Below are positions 6,379 through 7,788 of a DNA stretch of 7,788 nucleotides, piece after piece. Within the stretch, counting starts at the first letter, position 1; every line of letters starts with the position of its first letter. Source of the DNA: Alkalinema sp. CAN_BIN05 (lineage in GTDB: Bacteria > Cyanobacteriota > Cyanobacteriia > Leptolyngbyales > Leptolyngbyaceae); assembly GCA_026786325.1 (NCBI GenBank), contig JAJAYH010000112.1, positions 1 to 7,788 of the forward strand, written 5' to 3'. The notes under the pieces were generated by a model. It saw nothing but the letters and a program-made list of their open reading frames with translations. It was not told where the DNA came from and did not search any database. The translations under genes and the position numbers were made by a program.

Positions 6379-6600
6379 ATGTTTTCTACGAGTAACAGTT
6401 ACGCTGGGCCATTAGTCAAGAACTTGTCTATCCGATCGTTGCGCTACCAAAGCCATCCCCTCACTCGCCTCATACGCGATAGTCTCGCTCCAACCCTTCA
6501 ATCCGTCACAATTCTTTTGGTGGGACTTGCGCTTTGTACCCTTGTACCTAATTTGACGGCGACTATTGACATTCCAGCCCAGACATCAAAGAGTAATTGA
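6379..6600 (+). CDS. Possible small single-pass membrane protein, 73 aa
   Basis: I do not recognise this protein. From the ATG at 6379 it is 73 residues long. A basic N-terminal part (Lys14, Arg19, Arg22, Arg30, Arg33, and no acidic residue before Asp34) is followed by one hydrophobic stretch at about 43-60 (VTILLVGLALCTLVPNLT) and a short polar tail. Positive charges before the hydrophobic helix suggest an N-in signal anchor, or a signal peptide cut near residue 60. Many photosystem and thylakoid accessory proteins are this small and single-pass, and the neighbours apcD and chlH are photosynthetic, but that is only a context argument. No Shine-Dalgarno is seen before the ATG. A TTG at 6316 would add 21 residues. 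The stop codon lies inside an inverted repeat at 6581-6631. It could equally be a chance open frame in intergenic DNA. Confidence 0.35.
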   Translation: MFSTSNSYAGPLVKNLSIRSLRYQSHPLTRLIRDSLAPTLQSVTILLVGLALCTLVPNLTATIDIPAQTSKSN

Positions 6601-6631
6601 TTCGCCATAGACTCCATGGTCTCTGATGTCT
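6581..6631 (+). repeat. Imperfect inverted repeat around the end of the small ORF
   Basis: AGACATCA at 6581-6588 pairs with TGATGTCT at 6624-6631. After one mismatch, three more pairs form (6590-6592 with 6620-6622). A competing inner hairpin pairs AGAC 6609-6612 with GTCT 6619-6622, beside the palindrome CCATGG (6614-6619). No T-tract follows, so a terminator call would be weak. It could be an alternative-fold RNA element or a protein-binding site. Confidence 0.35.
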
Positions 6632-7014
6632 AAAGGATGAAATATGATTGAAATTTTTCTTGAAATGGCACGATCGTAAGGATTTGGCGTTAATTGTTGC
6701 GATTCTGTCACAAAAGAAGTCATTTCTACATCAATTTCTTTCGGTTTACCGCCATAATCTGCCCGTCACCTAGAGCTTCGTGGTTTAATAAATGTTGCGA
6801 GAGTTAGGTTTTACGCCGTTTTCGGAATGCTATCCATTCTCAAAATTTCGGGTTTTGCTCCTTGGCCATCGCACTGAGTGCTGACTCCGGATTGAGTGTT
6901 GTTGTGGATCGTCTCGTTACACATCGGTAAAATTGAGTTTTAAGGGACTTGTGTCCTTGAAGCCCTAGCTAGTAAGCGCATAGTCGCTGATTTTATCCAA
7001 GAGAACAAGCACCG
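6632..7014 (+). other. Long apparently non-coding region upstream of chlH
   Basis: No open frame that I can support lies here on either strand. It contains several short hairpins: GAATG 6825-6829 with CATTC 6835-6839; CAAAA 6841-6845 with TTTTG 6853-6857; a near-palindrome GCACTGAGTGC at 6871-6881; a 6-bp stem with one G-U pair, 6943-6948 with 6953-6958; and the palindrome CTAGCTAG at 6965-6972. TTGAAAT occurs twice (6648-6654, 6660-6666). TAAAAT at 6928-6933 is a fair -10 box but lacks a well-spaced -35. The region probably carries the chlH promoter and 5' leader; a small RNA is possible but not shown. Confidence 0.5.
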
Positions 7015-7020
7015 AAGGAG
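7015..7020 (+). promoter_or_regulatory. Shine-Dalgarno sequence of chlH
   Basis: AAGGAG lies 10 nt before the ATG at 7031. It is the only strong Shine-Dalgarno in the window and fixes the chlH start. It suggests efficient initiation compared with the other genes here, most of which lack a clear site. Confidence 0.75.
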
Positions 7021-7030
7021 TCTTAATCGC

Positions 7031-7788
7031 ATGTTCACTTACACTAAGCCGACCGTTCGCCATATTAAGCCGGACGACCTCAACGGGCGTTCCCTTGTAA
7101 AAGTGGTGTACGTAGTGCTGGAGCCGCAATACCAGAGCGCCATTTCTGCGGCTGTAAGATCCATCAACGCCAAACACCCCGACATTGCGATCGAGATAAG
7201 TGGCTACCTGATCGAAGAGCTGCGAGACAATGGCAACTACGAGGACTTTAAGCGCGATGTCGCTGAAGCCAACATTTTCATCGCCTCCCTAATTTTCCTA
7301 GAAGACTTGGCCGACAAAATCGTCGCTGCTGTCGAACCCATCAAAGACAACCTTGATGTATCGGTGGTGTTCCCATCCATGCCTCAGGTCATGCGCCTGA
7401 ACAAAATGGGCAGCTTCTCCCTCGCGCAAATTGGTCAATCCAAGAGCGTCATCGGCAGCTTCATGAAGAAGCGCAAAGAGAAATCTGGCGCGGGTTTTCA
7501 AGATGCCATGTTGAAGCTGTTGCGGACCTTGCCCACTGTGCTGAAATTCCTCCCCATAGAAAAAGCACAAGATGCACGGAACTTCATGCTCAGCTTCCAG
7601 TATTGGTTGGGTGGCAACGAGGAGAATCTGGAAAGCTTCTTCTTGATGTTGGCTGATAAATACGTGTTCAACGGCAAGGATACAAAGCGATCGGAGAACA
7701 ACGAAACCGCCGCATTCAGCTATGCCGAACCCATCACCTATCTGGACATGGGCATTTGGCATCCGCTAGCGCCGACCATGTACGACGA
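7031..7788 (+). CDS. chlH: Magnesium chelatase subunit H, N-terminal part (runs off right edge)
   Basis: The first 252 residues of ChlH, the large porphyrin-binding subunit of Mg-protoporphyrin IX chelatase (ChlH-ChlI-ChlD). The complex inserts Mg into protoporphyrin IX with ATP hydrolysis, the first committed step of chlorophyll synthesis. ChlH proteins are about 1,300 residues, so roughly a fifth is present and the catalytic core lies beyond the window. Recognisable conserved stretches are SLVKVVYVVLEPQYQSA, IEISGYLIEELRD, VFPSMPQVMRLNKMGSFS, KKRKEKSGAGFQDAMLKLL and ARNFMLSFQYWLGG, all typical of cyanobacterial and plant ChlH rather than CobN, the related cobaltochelatase subunit. The frame is open to the last base with no frameshift. 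The start is set by AAGGAG at 7015-7020. No divergent or overlapping gene is supported; the minus-strand open frames opposite it are shadows. Confidence 0.96.
   Translation, partial: MFTYTKPTVRHIKPDDLNGRSLVKVVYVVLEPQYQSAISAAVRSINAKHPDIAIEISGYLIEELRDNGNYEDFKRDVAEANIFIASLIFLEDLADKIVAAVEPIKDNLDVSVVFPSMPQVMRLNKMGSFSLAQIGQSKSVIGSFMKKRKEKSGAGFQDAMLKLLRTLPTVLKFLPIEKAQDARNFMLSFQYWLGGNEENLESFFLMLADKYVFNGKDTKRSENNETAAFSYAEPITYLDMGIWHPLAPTMYD

Noticed and set aside
6902..6933. chlH promoter made of TTGTGG (6902-6907) and TAAAAT (6928-6933)
   Set aside because: The 20-nt spacing is too long and the -35 is poor; only the -10-like box is noted, in the leader entry.
7298..7762. Minus-strand open frames opposite chlH
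   Set aside because: The + strand matches ChlH throughout, and the complement frames have no recognisable protein character.
1..7788. Mobile elements, CRISPR arrays, rRNA, defence or toxin-antitoxin genes
   Set aside because: No transposase, terminal inverted repeats with target duplication, spaced repeats, rRNA sequence or defence motifs were seen on either strand.

Overview
This is a piece of a cyanobacterial chromosome. The evidence is an allophycocyanin alpha-B gene (apcD, phycobilisome core), the start of chlH (magnesium chelatase large subunit, chlorophyll synthesis), a member of the mainly cyanobacterial TIGR04168 metallophosphatase family, and five copies of the HIP1 octamer GCGATCGC with many further CGATCG hexamers. 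The gene content points to an oxygenic, phycobilisome-bearing cyanobacterium; I cannot name the genus.

Layout. Positions 1-5264 are packed and all on the + strand: the 3' part of a GT4 glycosyltransferase, an RNase III (rnc), cobyrinic acid a,c-diamide synthase (cbiA/cobB), an unrecognised very acidic protein of 412 residues, and a TIGR04168 metallophosphatase. Gaps between these genes are 43 nt, a 4-nt ATGA overlap, 34 nt, and 17 nt (or a 4-nt overlap, depending on the start chosen). They could form one transcript, although their functions have no obvious common theme. Positions 5265-5646 hold a tRNA-Ser(UGA) with its own plausible promoter, then a leader with a perfect 12-bp palindrome ahead of apcD. 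apcD (5647-6132) ends in a strong hairpin that probably terminates transcription. Positions 6223-7030 are sparse: one possible small membrane-protein gene (6379-6600), an imperfect inverted repeat around its stop codon, and about 400 nt of apparently non-coding leader. chlH starts at 7031 behind a good Shine-Dalgarno sequence and runs off the right edge.

How the genes relate. apcD and chlH both serve the photosynthetic apparatus: ApcD is a terminal energy emitter of the phycobilisome, and ChlH is the porphyrin-binding subunit for Mg insertion. CbiA works in the corrin branch of tetrapyrrole synthesis. The remaining genes are housekeeping or unknown. I see no mobile element, CRISPR array, rRNA or defence system. 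The points most worth checking are the RNase III with serine in place of a metal-binding aspartate, the acidic protein next to the metallophosphatase, the apcD upstream palindrome, and the poorly explained 0.8-kb gap before chlH.
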